Positions 31,504 to 41,811 of a DNA stretch of 64,000 nucleotides are shown piece after piece. Source of the DNA: Nitrososphaeraceae archaeon. GTDB lineage: Archaea > Thermoproteota > Nitrososphaeria > Nitrososphaerales > Nitrososphaeraceae. Under the pieces are notes generated by a model. The model saw only the letters and a program-made list of their open reading frames with translations. It ran no database searches and had not been told where the DNA came from. Location: positions 1 to 64,000 of the forward strand of contig JADDOW010000074.1 of the NCBI GenBank assembly GCA_016782225.1, in the 5' to 3' direction. The position numbers and the translations under genes are program-made. Position 1 is the first letter of the stretch. The number at the start of each line of letters is the position of its first letter.

Positions 31504-32202
31504 TTATTTTTCACTTTTTTCTAACATTCTGGTAAACACCCATGCTACTGTATTGAATATTTCATTTACCCTTTCTTTATCTCTATAGTTTTTGATTTCA
31601 ATTTTTTTTATGGTGTTATCATTGTTGTCTTTAGGTATTGTATTGTAGGCAATTATGTTTGCAGTGTCTATTTGGCCTTGTTTGACTTTGTCTAAATCTT
31701 TACTTTTCATTCCCTCTAGAATTCTATTTATGAAAAATGATTTGAATGGTGGGGTGTCTATATTAAAGTTAATTGATTCCATGGGTGTTATCTCTATTTT
31801 TTCTCTTGAAACTTCTACATTTGCAATTAAGGTATTGTCTTTCATTCTTTTTATTTGCCTGGTTTCTATTGATTGTGATTGTTCGTCATGATTCCGTTGT
31901 AATTGTGGGTTCTTGTCTCTTTTAATCTCATTTTCACCACTAGATGATTTTTCGTTAGGAAATGATTTTTTGTTTAAATTAAGGTTTGCTGCGGTCCTAA
32001 AACTCCCTTGTTTTAATACAGTGTCAATTAATGATAATGTTATTTTCATTCTCTCTATCTCATCTTGTTTTTCAGAAATTAATTTGGTCAACCACTCCCT
32101 TATCTCTGCTGCATTTTTAACATCGTCTTCCGGGTAACCTGTCATAATGACATTTGGATTATTTTTCAATATTAAATGTTGTTTTCTTTTATTAAACCAC
32201 AT
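31504..32202 (-). CDS. hypothetical protein adjacent to guaA
   Basis: 232-aa ORF ending directly upstream of guaA; low-complexity middle. Confidence 0.6.
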   Translation of the reverse strand: MWFNKRKQHLILKNNPNVIMTGYPEDDVKNAAEIREWLTKLISEKQDEIERMKITLSLIDTVLKQGSFRTAANLNLNKKSFPNEKSSSGENEIKRDKNPQLQRNHDEQSQSIETRQIKRMKDNTLIANVEVSREKIEITPMESINFNIDTPPFKSFFINRILEGMKSKDLDKVKQGQIDTANIIAYNTIPKDNNDNTIKKIEIKNYRDKERVNEIFNTVAWVFTRMLEKSEK

Positions 32203-32711
32203 TTGAAAAATCCATTCTTAAGAATCCTTTTTTATTTAACCGCTTTTCATTCTCCTATCTACCTAATAGCTGATCACAATCTTGTTTTCTTTTCTATTCT
32301 TTTAGAATCATGAGAACATTCTTCTCTGAGTGTGTGTTTTTTTGAGTCTGCGAATATTCTAAAGATTAATGTCTTTTGTATATCCTATTTTGTGCTGTCT
32401 TTTCTTCCTTCATTTACATTGCTCCATACGATCCATAAAGTCATACCATTTTTAATTTTATCCAGGTAACCTGTTTGACTCGCCTTTATCATGTTTATTA
32501 TTTGTGTTAAATAGCCATTTTCTCCTTTAGATCGATTTTTTTTATTGTATAGTTTTGACACTTGGATCAAATCTGCATTTTGATTAGATTCCGTTGTTTA
32601 TCTTTTTTATATATGGCGCTCAAAAAACCCATGAGAATACATTGTTTTGTTAATGCTGGTTATGCTGGATTTTTTGTATAAGAATAATTATATTAGATAA
32701 AAACCACCCAC

Positions 32712-33512
32712 TTGTTAAATCATAACATGTCAAGACCGATTCCTTTTTCAGAAAGAATGGACATTTTAAGTAAAGACAAACAAAGTAATTTAATTCTGGC
32801 TATAGATCCAATATATGGTACAAATAATTTATTTAGTTATGTGTTAAACACAATTACCAAATTGGGTAAATATTTATGCGCTATCAAATTGAATTTTCAT
32901 GTAATTCTACCATTATCTTTTACCGAATTGCAAAAAATAAATCTTGTGGCGCATAGAGAACGATTGCAGGTTATAGCTGACATAAAATTAAACGACATCC
33001 CAAACACAAATGATGTGACTATTCGGTATCTACATGCAATGGGGTTTGATTCCATTACAGTTAATCCCTTTATTGGAAAAGATAACCTTAAATCCACAGT
33101 TATCTCTGCCCATTCTTTAAACTGTGGGATTATCTCGCTTGTATACATGAGCCATAGTGGCGCCAATGAGGGATTTGGCTCATCTGTATCCATTCAGTCA
33201 TTAGATGGGCTGACAAACACTACAAGTCGGTTTTATAATGTTTTTTATGAAAATTCAAAAAACTGTGATGTAGATGGTGTTATTATAGGAGGTAACAGAT
33301 TGGAAGTTTTAAGTGAACTTTCATCAAAAAACCTGAAAAAAATTCCTGTCTACTCCCCAGGATTGATTAAACAAGGCGGAGATATCAAATCTGCATTGGA
33401 GTGTGGGTCTGATTATTTGATAATTGGAAGGGCTATAATAAATTCCCCAGACCCCTTAATGGAATTGCAAAATATTTATAAATTGATTAGCCATCGTTTT
33501 GATAAAAAATGA
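32712..33512 (+). CDS. pyrF: orotidine 5'-phosphate decarboxylase
   Basis: LILAIDPIYGTNN; VIADIKLNDIPNTNDVTIRYLHAMGFDSITVNPFIG; SPGLIKQGGDIKSALECGSDYLIIGRAI. Confidence 0.9.
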   Translation: MLNHNMSRPIPFSERMDILSKDKQSNLILAIDPIYGTNNLFSYVLNTITKLGKYLCAIKLNFHVILPLSFTELQKINLVAHRERLQVIADIKLNDIPNTNDVTIRYLHAMGFDSITVNPFIGKDNLKSTVISAHSLNCGIISLVYMSHSGANEGFGSSVSIQSLDGLTNTTSRFYNVFYENSKNCDVDGVIIGGNRLEVLSELSSKNLKKIPVYSPGLIKQGGDIKSALECGSDYLIIGRAIINSPDPLMELQNIYKLISHRFDKK

Positions 33513-33546
33513 ATGCCGTCTTATAAATTTATTATTCTCAAGAAAA

Positions 33547-33879
33547 TTAATACATTCCGCTAAATTTGAATATCATTAGAAAAGGGACATTTTCTACTGT
33601 TTTTACACTATTTTTTTTAGCAAGATTAAGACTTAAAGCCAGGTCCACTATGTCTTTTCCAACCAGGTTTATTATGGAGGATGACTTTAAAACCTTTATG
33701 GCGTCTTCTTCTGTGATCTCTTCACTATAAAAATAGTCTTTTGAAATGCTAATATTAAAATCGCCTTGATTGATTTCTTTACCTATTAAGTTTAAATCGC
33801 ATATGTTAATCATTTGAGTTTCTTGATATTTTATTTTACGTAGAGCATAATTATAATCTTGATTGATTTCGGTCATCAT
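33547..33879 (-). CDS. hypothetical protein
   Basis: 110-aa ORF, C-terminal SSIINLVGKDIVDLALSLNLA. Confidence 0.55.
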   Translation of the reverse strand: MMTEINQDYNYALRKIKYQETQMINICDLNLIGKEINQGDFNISISKDYFYSEEITEEDAIKVLKSSSIINLVGKDIVDLALSLNLAKKNSVKTVENVPFLMIFKFSGMY

Positions 33880-33992
33880 AGCTCATTAGTTTATATTTTT
33901 AGGTTGTTTTTTATTTAACCTTTTCTTAAACCGATCTATATTTATGTATGATAATCAAAAAGTAATAATTATGTTTTGATTAAAAAGAACTA

Positions 33993-34514
33993 TTGTCATC
34001 GGATGGTAATAAATATAACAGTGGTAAGACAAAAAAGTACAACAAAAAGGGGATAATTTTAACTTCTTGTATAGTTGTTGGTATTATTGGGGCTAGCTTT
34101 TTAATTTGGTTTCTGCCACAAGGAAATGTAGAAAACAATACCACAAATGATACTATGATGCTTTTTTCAAATCCTAACGATACACTGGTTTCTGTCAATA
34201 ATCAATATGTGCTCTTGAGGGATGAAGTTGATAATCAGTTAAAAAACATCTCAATTACAAACAGATCCAATTTGACGCCAATTAGAAATAGCTTGGATGT
34301 TTCTATAACACAAAACAATCAACTGATGCAAACCCTGTTAAACGGAAATCCGTCTGGCTCTTTGGTCAATGAGTATGTTAAACTAATGAATACTCTTAAA
34401 AATTTTTCTTTCTATCTTGTTGATGTAAAAAACATAACCTCCTCATCCCAATCTTCATCTGACAGTTTGATGAATGATTTGGCAACTGCGAAGAAAAGGT
34501 GGTTTGGTGGCTGA
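33993..34514 (+). CDS. hypothetical single-TM membrane protein
   Basis: 173-aa ORF (TTG start), TM GIILTSCIVVGIIGASFLIWFLP. Confidence 0.6.
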   Translation: MSSDGNKYNSGKTKKYNKKGIILTSCIVVGIIGASFLIWFLPQGNVENNTTNDTMMLFSNPNDTLVSVNNQYVLLRDEVDNQLKNISITNRSNLTPIRNSLDVSITQNNQLMQTLLNGNPSGSLVNEYVKLMNTLKNFSFYLVDVKNITSSSQSSSDSLMNDLATAKKRWFGG

Positions 34515-34565
34515 TGATGATGAAATGGGATTGTTTATAAATAGTATTTTCAAATCTTTAGAAAG

Positions 34566-35675
34566 ATGCGATTACTTGAATATCAAGGAAAGGAGCTCTT
34601 TAATCAATATGGAATAAAAACTCCAATGTCTTTTTTAGCCTCAAATGTTGACGAGGGTAAAAAAGGCACACAAATGTTGGGTTTTCCATTTGTTTTGAAG
34701 TCTCAATTAACTGTTGGGGGGAGAGGAAAAGCTGGTGCAATACAAAAATGTAAAGAACCTTCAGAATTTGAACCAAAATTCAATGATATTTTACACAAAG
34801 AGGTAAAAGGTGAATTGCCGCGGGGTATTTTGCTTGAAAAAATGGTTGACATCTCTAAAGAGCTCTACTTGTCGATTTTTTTAAATAGGAGTAAAAGATG
34901 TTTTACTATAATTGCATCAGCAGAAGGTGGAGTGGATATTGAACAAACGGACAATAAGGTTATGCAAGATATACCACTAGATGGAATTGATTTGGAATTA
35001 GCTAACGAGATTTCAAACAAATTGAATATCTCGGATAATTCTAAAAGCGGCTTTGTTGAGCTGTTGTTTAGTCTTTTTAAATTGGTTATTGAAAAAGAGG
35101 CAGAACTTGCAGAAATTAATCCAATTGCAATTTTATCTGATGGCTCTTTAATTGCATTGGATGCCAAAGTGATTATTGATGATAATTCTTTGTTTAGACA
35201 CGATGATTTAAAAAAATATCTTTATTTAAGCGAATTAGAGATACAAGCATCAAAAAATAAGTTTTCATTTGTGGAATTAGATGGTGACATAGCTATTATA
35301 GGAAATGGGGCTGGGTTAGTAATGTCCACATTGGATATGGTTTCTGATGCTAATGGTCAAGCAGGGTCGTTTTTAGATTTTGGTGGAAAGGCTACCAGTG
35401 AAACTATTTATAAAGCCCTTGGTGTTATCAGTGAACTACCCAAAATAAAAGCAATTCTTGTAAATCTTTACGGTGGGATAGTTAGAACCGATCTTGTGGC
35501 ACAGGGTATCTTGGATGCCTACAAAAATAATATAATAAATGTACCTGTATTTGCTAGAATATCTGGTGCAGAATCAGAAAAAGCAAAACAAATGCTTCAG
35601 GGAAGTAGGGCAAAGTTATTTGATACTGTAGAGGAAGCAATAAATGCAGTAGTTTTAAACGTAAATACTACTTAA
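34566..35675 (+). CDS. sucC: succinyl-CoA synthetase (ADP-forming) beta subunit
   Basis: MRLLEYQGKELFNQYGIKTP; GGRGKAGAIQKC; AEINPIAILSDGSLIALDAK. Confidence 0.92.
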   Translation: MRLLEYQGKELFNQYGIKTPMSFLASNVDEGKKGTQMLGFPFVLKSQLTVGGRGKAGAIQKCKEPSEFEPKFNDILHKEVKGELPRGILLEKMVDISKELYLSIFLNRSKRCFTIIASAEGGVDIEQTDNKVMQDIPLDGIDLELANEISNKLNISDNSKSGFVELLFSLFKLVIEKEAELAEINPIAILSDGSLIALDAKVIIDDNSLFRHDDLKKYLYLSELEIQASKNKFSFVELDGDIAIIGNGAGLVMSTLDMVSDANGQAGSFLDFGGKATSETIYKALGVISELPKIKAILVNLYGGIVRTDLVAQGILDAYKNNIINVPVFARISGAESEKAKQMLQGSRAKLFDTVEEAINAVVLNVNTT

Positions 35676-35676
35676 A

Positions 35677-36603
35677 GTGATAGAATTGACTTCACAATTT
35701 GATATATTTAAAATACTGGTTGGCTCAACTTCAGATAAGGATTTTGGGAATAAACCCGTAATAATTCAGGGCATTACAGGATCCTTTGGTTCTACCCATA
35801 CAAAATTAATGAAAAGTTATGGAACAAATATTGCTGCAGGTGTCACTCCTGGCAAAGGCGGCTCCAAATTCGATAACGTTCCTATTTATAATACTATGCA
35901 AGAAGCAGTGCAATCAACAGGATCTTTAATTTCAGGTATTTTTGTGCCCGCTCCTTTTTTTTATGATGCGGCAAAAGAAGCACTTGACAGTGGAATAAAA
36001 TTAATTGTTGCTATACCTGAACATGTGCCGGTGTTAGATTCAATAAAGGTATTTGAATATGCAAAAAAACAAGGTGCTAAAATGATAGGGCCCAATACCC
36101 CTGGTGTTATTGTCCCTGAAGTTATGAAGGTGGGAATTATGCCTGCCCAACCATTTACAAAAGGAAACACTGTGGTATTTTCTCGAAGTGGGACTCTAAT
36201 GTACGAAGTATCTTCCTACCTTTCCGAATATGGCTTTGGTCAACGATTGGGATTAGGCATTGGCGGAGATCCAATTAATGGTTCTAATCTTATCGACTCT
36301 TTTGAGTTAATAAGAGACCGTGATGATGTTGATTCTGTAGTGGTAGTGGGTGAGATTGGAGGCGATGCAGAAGAGCAACTATCTGATTATATTATAAAAA
36401 CTAACTTTTCTAAACCCGTTGTTGCCTATATTGCTGGACGATCTGCACCGAAAGAAAAACGAATGGGACACGCCGGAGCAATTGTATACGGGAATTATGG
36501 TTCTGCAGAATCAAAAATCAATAACTATTCAAAAGCAAATGTACCTGTAGCAAAAAGCCCAAGGGAAATTCCGTTGTTACTTAAAGAACAATTAAAAAAA
36601 TAA
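35677..36603 (+). CDS. sucD: succinyl-CoA synthetase (ADP-forming) alpha subunit
   Basis: VIIQGITGSFGSTHTKLM; GPNTPGVIVPEVMKVGIMP; GRSAPKEKRMGHAGAIV. Confidence 0.93.
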   Translation: MIELTSQFDIFKILVGSTSDKDFGNKPVIIQGITGSFGSTHTKLMKSYGTNIAAGVTPGKGGSKFDNVPIYNTMQEAVQSTGSLISGIFVPAPFFYDAAKEALDSGIKLIVAIPEHVPVLDSIKVFEYAKKQGAKMIGPNTPGVIVPEVMKVGIMPAQPFTKGNTVVFSRSGTLMYEVSSYLSEYGFGQRLGLGIGGDPINGSNLIDSFELIRDRDDVDSVVVVGEIGGDAEEQLSDYIIKTNFSKPVVAYIAGRSAPKEKRMGHAGAIVYGNYGSAESKINNYSKANVPVAKSPREIPLLLKEQLKK

Positions 36604-36685
36604 AGATTTAGTCTAAATCAGTTTTTAGTCGAGTCTTTATTTTATTTTGTATTGTATTATATGCATGTTTATGTGATGTTTTGGA

Positions 36686-36853
36686 ATGGAGAGGAGATTT
36701 TGTACTAATTGCATGTTAAAGACATCCCATGAGTTCAATGACGAATCAGATGTTATCTATACCTATAAGAGAAAACGTTTGTACAAATGCTTAAACTGTG
36801 GTTATTTGTCAAAAAAAAGGGGATTGAGACCTTCTTCCGAATCGGTTTACTAA
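36686..36853 (+). CDS. small zinc-ribbon-like protein (55 aa)
   Basis: Read directly: MERRFCTNCMLKTSHEFNDESDVIYTYKRKRLYKCLNCGYLSKKRGLRPSSESVY*. Confidence 0.5.
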   Translation: MERRFCTNCMLKTSHEFNDESDVIYTYKRKRLYKCLNCGYLSKKRGLRPSSESVY

Positions 36854-36902
36854 ACAAGGAAAAAAGTTGATGGGTTAATGGTCTGAGTTACTCTTTTCTG
36901 GG

Positions 36903-38108
36903 TCATGCATCCTCATCGTCGATGTTGTTTTTTGATTCTGCTACGTTAAAAAAACCCATCCATCCTAAATCTGTAAACTCTGTTTGGTGTGCGTGAAACA
37001 TGTATTTTCCTGGAAACTCTGGTTTGAATTCGAGTATGCCTCTGTCACCTTGGGATAGGATTACTATGTCGTTTTTGTATTCAGGTTTCTCTCCTGTTCC
37101 TGATGCAATATAGTCAAACATGTTTCCGTGTAGATGAAATGAATTTATTAAATCAAATTCAAGCATATTAACCAAATATATCCTATAGTCTTCACCCTGG
37201 TTTACCTCTATGGGGTTATCCATATATTCAAATGCCTTGCCGTTTACCGTATAGATTTCGTTTTCTATCCCCGCATTTTCATCTCCTGATACAAAATTTG
37301 TAGGATCTTTTTTATCGACCACCGGTAACGTGATTGGCCCTTCCAACTCATAGTTCATATCATAACCATTCATAAGCATTGCATGCTCTTGCATTTTCTC
37401 GCGCGGTTCTTTTGGGTCTATGATGAACATGCCATATAGACCTCGGTTAATATGGTCTGCAATTGGATTAACATGGCAGTGATATGGGTACACACCGTAT
37501 GGACTGGCCATAAATGTGTATGTAAAGTTTTGTCCGGGGACTATGGTTCCACCAGGTCCTTCTACTCCATCCGATTTCCCCGGATGGATTGAATGCATAT
37601 GGAGTGAATGGGAGAAATTGTTTTTACCTGCATTTATCACTGTGATTTTTACTAAATCGTCTTCGGTCATTCTCATGGTAGGCCCTGGTATGGTTCCATT
37701 ATATGTCCATGCTTTGAATTTGTGACCTTGATTTGAAATGGGTATTGTATTGTTTTCTTCAACAACTAAAGCGAAATCCCTTGATGTTTTCTTGTTGTTG
37801 TCATCTATGTTAACATGCCCGCAATTAAAATACGTCAAGTATTCTGATGCGTCTGGTATTTTGTCCAAATCTTTGGAACAGTTCTTATCTTTGTCATATT
37901 GTATAATTTTTTCTATATTTTCTCTATTTTCCTTAATTCCATTTTTATTGTTTTTATCGTTTGATTCTTGTGCATATATCTCATTAAGGGAGTAGTTTGA
38001 TAAACTTGAGAAAACTAGTAAACTTATAAATCCAACCCCAAAAATATTTGTTTTTTGGGCCATTTTACTTATGTTATATATCTTTGTTATTCTATAAAAA
38101 ACAGTCAT
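36903..38108 (-). CDS. two-domain multicopper oxidase (NirK-like), secreted
   Basis: HSLHMHSIHPGKSDG; GVYPYHCHVNPIADHINRGLYGMFIIDP; NSFHLHGNMF; KYMFHAHQTEF. Confidence 0.88.
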   Translation of the reverse strand: MTVFYRITKIYNISKMAQKTNIFGVGFISLLVFSSLSNYSLNEIYAQESNDKNNKNGIKENRENIEKIIQYDKDKNCSKDLDKIPDASEYLTYFNCGHVNIDDNNKKTSRDFALVVEENNTIPISNQGHKFKAWTYNGTIPGPTMRMTEDDLVKITVINAGKNNFSHSLHMHSIHPGKSDGVEGPGGTIVPGQNFTYTFMASPYGVYPYHCHVNPIADHINRGLYGMFIIDPKEPREKMQEHAMLMNGYDMNYELEGPITLPVVDKKDPTNFVSGDENAGIENEIYTVNGKAFEYMDNPIEVNQGEDYRIYLVNMLEFDLINSFHLHGNMFDYIASGTGEKPEYKNDIVILSQGDRGILEFKPEFPGKYMFHAHQTEFTDLGWMGFFNVAESKNNIDDEDA

Positions 38109-38221
38109 ACATAGTTATATAACAATGTTCTAATCTTTCGATAGGTTAACAGGTAGGTTTTAAAATTTCTTAAAATTTTATTGATCTGAAATTTTAACTG
38201 TTGTTAAATTATGTTAATTAG

Positions 38222-38848
38222 TTGTTTTGGTTTGATACATTGTATATGGATAAAAGATATATGATTTACATAAATAATAAAAATAAAAAATATTCCCCAG
38301 AGAACTACAAATATGTATTGATGCATGTTAGGTCTTTATTGAAAGATTTTTCTGATGTTTTGGTAAGAGACGTCAGAATTTCAAGCTATTTTATTGAAAT
38401 GGATGTAAGTATATACAATACCAAAGAAATCTTTGTTTCTCCGAAAATAACGGAAAAGTTAAATTCTGTTGGCTCTCTGTTGTTGTGTGATGACCTCTCT
38501 GAACCCAAATTCTGTTTAACTAAAGATTGTATAGTAAACCATGCAATTTATTTATTTAATTTAGAGCGATTCTGGAAATCTCATGAAGTATTAGAAGAAA
38601 TATGGAAAGAATCAACGGGATCAGAAAAACGGATTTTAAATGGCATCATATTGATAGATGCCGCGTTTGTCCATTACCAAAAAAATGAATTTGATGTTTT
38701 TATTTCTATCCTAAAACGATCAATAGAAAAGTTGCGTGGAAATTTGGGCATGTTTTATAATTTAAACTTAAATGAAATAAAAGAAAATTTGAATAATATA
38801 ATTGATAAAAAAAATCATCCTTACACCTTTAGAATTTCTGTATATTAA
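38222..38848 (+). CDS. DUF309-like protein
   Basis: HAIYLFNLERFWKSHEVLEEIWKESTGSEKRILNGIILIDAAFVHYQK. Confidence 0.7.
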   Translation: MFWFDTLYMDKRYMIYINNKNKKYSPENYKYVLMHVRSLLKDFSDVLVRDVRISSYFIEMDVSIYNTKEIFVSPKITEKLNSVGSLLLCDDLSEPKFCLTKDCIVNHAIYLFNLERFWKSHEVLEEIWKESTGSEKRILNGIILIDAAFVHYQKNEFDVFISILKRSIEKLRGNLGMFYNLNLNEIKENLNNIIDKKNHPYTFRISVY

Positions 38849-38871
38849 AATAATTAATCATCAATGAGAGA

Positions 38872-38964
38872 GGTGGGGAAGGGATTCGAACCCTTATATA
38901 TTCGCTATCTGAATGGTATTTCCAAATTCTGCAGGCGAACGCATGGCCGCTCTGCCACCCCACC
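38872..38964 (-). tRNA. tRNA-Cys(GCA) with about 22-nt intron at 37/38 (intron ~38907..38928)
   Basis: Acceptor GGTGGGG/CCCCACC, T-arm AAGGG-TTCGAAT-CCCTT, anticodon stem TTCGC/GCGAA, loop CTGCAG^A, U discriminator. Confidence 0.88.
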
Positions 38965-39037
38965 AATAAGAAATTTCAGTTATTTGAAAACTTATATTTC
39001 TTTTGCAATTGCCCGTTTTTTTAATTTATTTTTATGC

Positions 39038-39268
39038 TTATCTTTGATAGTTTTTCGCGGCGAGAATGATGTCTTCAGTTTTTATTGTTTTTCTGCCTGC
39101 ATGAAATGCAAGATCGACAGCCTGTTTTGCTATATTTTCACCTATTCTTTCTAATATTTTTCTTAATTCATTTGCTGCATCATCACTAACCCTTTCTGCA
39201 CCAAATTTTTTTATTATTCTGATTGTGGAAGCTAATGCTATTTCAGATTCGGAAGACATTTGATACAA
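39038..39268 (-). CDS. archaeal histone
   Basis: IALASTIRIIKKFGAERVSDDAANELRKILERIGENIAKQAVDLAFHAGRKTIKTEDIILAAKN. Confidence 0.95.
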   Translation of the reverse strand: MYQMSSESEIALASTIRIIKKFGAERVSDDAANELRKILERIGENIAKQAVDLAFHAGRKTIKTEDIILAAKNYQR

Positions 39269-39376
39269 TTTATTTTTCTTATTTAAATAATTTGCTCATT
39301 GTGTTTAACTTTCTGTTATGTTTTTATTTTGAAATTTTTCCATTCATTATTATATCTATAAATTCAAAAATACATA

Positions 39377-40153
39377 ATGTGTTTTGTAGACTCTCATATT
39401 CATCTTTCTGATAGTGCATATGATGAATATTTGATGTTGATGATTGGAATTATAAATAATTTAAAAATTCGGGTATATTCGGTATCAGAGGATTTAGAAT
39501 CATCTGTCAAAAATTTAAATATAAAAAAAAAATATTTTGTAAATTCTGAATCGTTTAAAGCGTTTGTTGGCATTCACCCTCAACATGCTTCTGCTAAACT
39601 GTTGGAATCTTTCAATGATTTTTTTTTACGCAATACAGAAAGCGTAGATGGAATAGGCGAGATTGGTCTTGATCCAGCATACACCACTAACAATGGCTCG
39701 AATACAATTGAATCTCAAAGGACTGTTTTTAGTCAAATGCTATCTATAGCTGAAAAAATTAACAAACCTGTTTCAATACATTCGAGAAGATCTTTGAAAG
39801 AGGTATTGGATATCTTACCCTCCTATCGGTTAAAGAGAGTTGTTTTCCATTGGTATGACGGAAACAAAAGTTTCTTGAAGAAAATTAATGAATTTGGTTA
39901 TTATGTGTCTTTTGGTCCCTACTTGCTATATTCAGAGGATAAGAAGACTTTATTGACTAAATCGGATTTATCCTTGTTATTATTGGAAACTGATGGTCCT
40001 GTATCCTACAGGCACTGTTTTAATAATTCTGTTACATCTCCAATATTTATAATAAGCTTGCTTAATTTTGTTTCAACTGTTCTTAAAAAAAACTTCAATG
40101 ATGTGTCTGAGAAAATTTTTAGGAACTCGGTTGACTTTTTAAATACCAAATAG
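39377..40153 (+). CDS. TatD-family metal-dependent hydrolase
   Basis: MCFVDSHIHLSD; FVGIHPQHA; GIGEIGLDPAY; PVSIHSRRSLKEVLDIL; LLLLETDGP. Confidence 0.88.
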   Translation: MCFVDSHIHLSDSAYDEYLMLMIGIINNLKIRVYSVSEDLESSVKNLNIKKKYFVNSESFKAFVGIHPQHASAKLLESFNDFFLRNTESVDGIGEIGLDPAYTTNNGSNTIESQRTVFSQMLSIAEKINKPVSIHSRRSLKEVLDILPSYRLKRVVFHWYDGNKSFLKKINEFGYYVSFGPYLLYSEDKKTLLTKSDLSLLLLETDGPVSYRHCFNNSVTSPIFIISLLNFVSTVLKKNFNDVSEKIFRNSVDFLNTK

Positions 40154-40223
40154 TATTACTTTGCTATTTCAAAAAAACTTTTCAAAATAAAAGATAAAAT
40201 ACCTTTGCTTTTTTCCTAATGTT

Positions 40224-40463
40224 GTGGATAGAGTTAAACGCATGTCTAATGAATTATTAGAACGTTTTCCAGACAAGTTTACAATTGATTTTAATGAAAA
40301 TAAGGAAGCAATTAAAAATTATGCACAGGTGCGTTCTAAAGAATTAAGAAACAAGATTGCCGGTTATATTACCTCCGTGGTTAATAGAAACTTGGCCCAA
40401 CAAAACGCTTCTATGGCTTATTCTGAAGATGTTTTAGAATCAACAAAAGAATCTAGAGAATAA
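40224..40463 (+). CDS. rps17e: ribosomal protein S17e
   Basis: VKRMSNELLERFPDKFTIDFNENKEAIKNYAQVRSKELRNKIAGYITSVV. Confidence 0.85.
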   Translation: MDRVKRMSNELLERFPDKFTIDFNENKEAIKNYAQVRSKELRNKIAGYITSVVNRNLAQQNASMAYSEDVLESTKESRE

Positions 40464-40465
40464 TA

Positions 40466-40720
40466 TTGATAAAAATCAACTTGTTGGGTGGCATAAAAAA
40501 ATCTATAGGGCAGTCAAATTTACAAATAAATGAAGAATCCGCCAGTATAAATGGAATTATCTCTTATTTGGAAAGCAATTATTATTCAAATAACAAAATA
40601 AACGAAAGGGACATAATGGTAGCTATCAATGGGATTGAATCTTCTGTATTGGGTGGCTATAATGCAAAAGTCTCTTCAGGGGACACTGTGACTATTCTGT
40701 CAATTGTTCATGGCGGTTAA
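40466..40720 (+). CDS. MoaD/ThiS-type ubiquitin-like protein
   Basis: Beta-grasp pattern ending in GDTVTILSIVHGG (C-terminal GG). Confidence 0.85.
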   Translation: MIKINLLGGIKKSIGQSNLQINEESASINGIISYLESNYYSNNKINERDIMVAINGIESSVLGGYNAKVSSGDTVTILSIVHGG

Positions 40721-40800
40721 ATTAGTTTATTTGGGCATTGCTTATTAGTATTTCTTTTAGGTATTGAAATATATTTAATTTATTTTAATGATTATTTATT

Positions 40801-41385
40801 GTGACTTTTAACGGAATTTTTAAGGTAATTAAGGTTTCAAAAGATAGAGTTGGCGTTATAGTCGGTAAAAAGGGCTCTGTAAAGTCTGAAATAGAATCCA
40901 AATGTAATGTACGTCTTGAAATAGATGGTGAATCTGGTGACGTCAGTATTGGATTTAAAAATAATGCCTCATCTATTGAAATTGGAGTTTTTAAAGCCTC
41001 TGAAATAATAATGGCTATTTCAAAAGGATTTTCACCCGATAGGGCCTATAGTTTGTTAAATGAGGATAATGTACTTCAGTTGATTGATCTGCGAGAGTAT
41101 TCGGGAAAATCCACCAGTTCTCTTGATCGAATAAAATCTCGGATAATAGGACAGAGCGGAAAATCTAGGAGAAACATTGAGGACTTTACTGGTGCTTATT
41201 TATCAATATATGGTCATTTTGTAGGATTTATCGGAAATTATGAAGAAGCCTCTTTGGCCCTTGATGCTGTTACCATGCTGTGTAAGGGAAGTTCTCATAA
41301 ATCGGTTTATCATATGCTTGAAGAATATAGGAGAAAGAAAAAACTAGAAAAAATGGATCTTTGGGAAAAAAACGACATTCAATAG
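40801..41385 (+). CDS. KH-domain rRNA-processing protein (Dim2/Pno1-like)
   Basis: VIVGKKGSVKSEIESKCNVRLEID; RIIGQSGKSRRNIEDFTGAYLSIYG. Confidence 0.85.
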   Translation: MTFNGIFKVIKVSKDRVGVIVGKKGSVKSEIESKCNVRLEIDGESGDVSIGFKNNASSIEIGVFKASEIIMAISKGFSPDRAYSLLNEDNVLQLIDLREYSGKSTSSLDRIKSRIIGQSGKSRRNIEDFTGAYLSIYGHFVGFIGNYEEASLALDAVTMLCKGSSHKSVYHMLEEYRRKKKLEKMDLWEKNDIQ

Positions 41386-41400
41386 TCAAATGCATGATGA

Positions 41401-41440
41401 ATGGCGGACGACTAACATCCGCTTTCACTTTTTATTTTTC
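41401..41440. terminator. hairpin GCGGA(CGACTAACA)TCCGC followed by T-rich tract
   Basis: Perfect 5-bp stem then tttcactttttatttttc, directly downstream of the KH gene. Confidence 0.45.
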
Positions 41441-41486
41441 ATCTTTTTCGCAGCTTGATTATTATGGTACTAATAATTATTAAATT

Positions 41487-41759
41487 ATGGAATTGGACAA
41501 AGATCATGAGGATTATGTCAGCAATGATTCAAAAAAGGGCAATAAAATTGATAAATCTACATTTTACTATTTGAGTACAATCGTAGCATTGGTTATGACT
41601 ATACCTGGCATCATAACCCTTATCACTATGCGATTTTATACTGATAGCCCTATTTTACAATTAAGTATAACTTCTTTTGTTTTTTTAATAAGCTTGATTT
41701 TTTCTATCAAAATAGCTAAACTATTATCTATAAGAGTTGAACACAAACAACTCAAATAA
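41487..41759 (+). CDS. small membrane protein, two TM segments
   Basis: 90-aa ORF with two hydrophobic helices. Confidence 0.55.
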   Translation: MELDKDHEDYVSNDSKKGNKIDKSTFYYLSTIVALVMTIPGIITLITMRFYTDSPILQLSITSFVFLISLIFSIKIAKLLSIRVEHKQLK

Positions 41760-41811
41760 CGACATAACTACTTTTTTATTGATCTGTTGGTTTTCAATTG
41801 ATTTTTTAGTT

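Noticed and set aside
38864-39154. 96-aa plus-strand ORF
   Set aside because: Lies across the tRNA-Cys and antisense to the histone gene; no protein-like motif
41392-41425. Possible C/D box sRNA (ATGATGA motif)
   Set aside because: No convincing D/D' boxes with proper spacing; hairpin plus T-tract fits a terminator better
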